Shown: positions 63,498 through 64,000 of the stretch, one piece after another | Layout of the letters: the number at the start of each line of letters is the position of its first letter | How positions within the stretch are numbered: position 1 is the stretch's first letter | Source: Opisthocomus hoazin | Taxonomy: Eukaryota; Chordata; Aves; Opisthocomiformes; Opisthocomidae | Assembly: GCF_030867145.1 (NCBI RefSeq) | Contig: NC_134428.1 | Coordinates: 992,001-1,056,000, forward strand | Direction of reading: 5' to 3' | DNA: 64,000 bases | Position numbers and translations under genes: made by a program | Notes under the pieces: model-generated | Told to the model about the DNA's origin: nothing | What the model saw: the letters and a program-made list of their open reading frames with translations, nothing else | The model's database searches: none

Positions 63498-64000
63498 CAG
63501 GAGGAAGATGTCATGAGGTTCTCCAAAGAGCAGGGCCCGATGGCCCCAGTGCCCAGGAGGGTCGGTAGGCAGTGCCAGGCTGTAGCCTTGGTCCTGGCCT
63601 CGTTGCAGGAACTGATCTCCTCAAACTGCTCCGAGAGATACTTTTGGAAAAGTCTTCTCCGCAGGAACAATTCCTCTTGGGGGCGGAGGATGTGAGCAGC
63701 CTGCTCGCCATTGGTCTCGCCGCACAGCTTTCTGAGGGCGCCCTGGAGCTTACCATGGGCCTCGCTGCTCCCCCCGGCTCTTCTCCCCAGCTCCTTGGCC
63801 AGCTGCTGCTGCAGGTGCCGTGCCTGACGGACGGCATCATCGCGTTGCTGCTCCAGCTCCTCCTGCAGCTCGTGCAGCTCAGCCTCCTCCGAGCGCAGCA
63901 GATGGCAGATCTCCACTGACCGCAGCCGCCGATTCATCTCCTGCAGCCGCTGGAGCTCCAGCTCCTGCCACTGCTCCCATGTGGCGTGCAGCCGTTGGGC
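63498..64000 (-). pseudogene. RIMBP3: RIMBP3-like gene, N-terminal part, truncated by minisatellite (copy 2)
   Basis: It corresponds to 32986-33490 of copy 1 and continues beyond the window. The coiled-coil frame is open (LLRSEEAELHELQEELEQQ, RQARHLQQQLAKEL, TNGEQAAHI) down to MTSSSC. It then crosses the break into the minisatellite and adds only about ten codons (GAGILVGTSNFF) to a stop at 63458. Everything after about residue 237 of the copy 1 protein, including the second coiled coil and the SH3 relic, is deleted. The start codon lies outside the window. Confidence 0.8.

Larger units (their letters stand above)
34791..64000. repeat. Segmental duplication unit, copy 2 (cut by window end)
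   Basis: This repeats copy 1 in the same order and orientation from the TATA-like box to the RIMBP3-like gene. Differences are a 456-bp insertion at 36174, one extra T-rich unit (about 45603-46181), a 3.2-kb shorter first minisatellite, duplicated promoter motifs at 53704-53779 and 55906-56028, a longer second minisatellite, and a deletion matching copy 1 30222-32985. Confidence 0.95.

Overview
The window looks like vertebrate, most likely avian, nuclear DNA. Four CR1-type (chicken repeat 1) LINE fragments or 3' tails, intron-bearing exon remnants with GT/AG borders, CpG-rich promoter-like islands, a nuclear-type tRNA-Ala with a Pol III terminator, and satellite arrays all point that way. There is no bacterial gene organisation. 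No chromosome or species can be assigned from the sequence alone.

The dominant feature is a head-to-tail segmental duplication. Positions 1-34790 form one copy and position 34791 onward starts a second, which the window end cuts inside its RIMBP3-like gene. Each copy runs in the same order: (1) about 8 kb of mostly single-copy DNA with a CR1 fragment, a CR1 3' tail, tRNA-Ala(TGC) and a CpG island; (2) a T-rich higher-order satellite joined directly to a 42-bp minisatellite; (3) an LTR-like scrap and a pentamer-like (ACAAT/ATGCA) array; (4) a second GC-rich island with CCAAT and GC boxes, leading into an intron-containing pseudogene of the HMG-box gene BBX; (5) a second T-rich plus minisatellite composite; (6) a minus-strand RIMBP3-like gene. 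In copy 1 the RIMBP3-like gene keeps a 527-codon N-terminal frame followed by frameshifted coiled-coil and SH3 remnants. In copy 2 only its N-terminal part is in the window, and a deletion joins it directly to the minisatellite.

The two copies differ by roughly 1-2 percent by eye in single-copy parts. A patch of about 3 kb (16718-19763 against 49392-52437) shows only about three differences, which suggests recent gene conversion or another homogenising event. Array lengths differ strongly between the copies, and copy 1 has a fresh 1405-bp duplication inside its minisatellite.

The only element that looks intact and functional is the tRNA-Ala gene, present once per copy. The protein-gene remnants do not form a pathway; they travel together because they sit in one amplified unit. 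Most long open frames lie inside tandem repeats whose unit happens to lack stop codons, and I do not regard them as genes. All family assignments come from recall of the proteins and repeats, with no database search.
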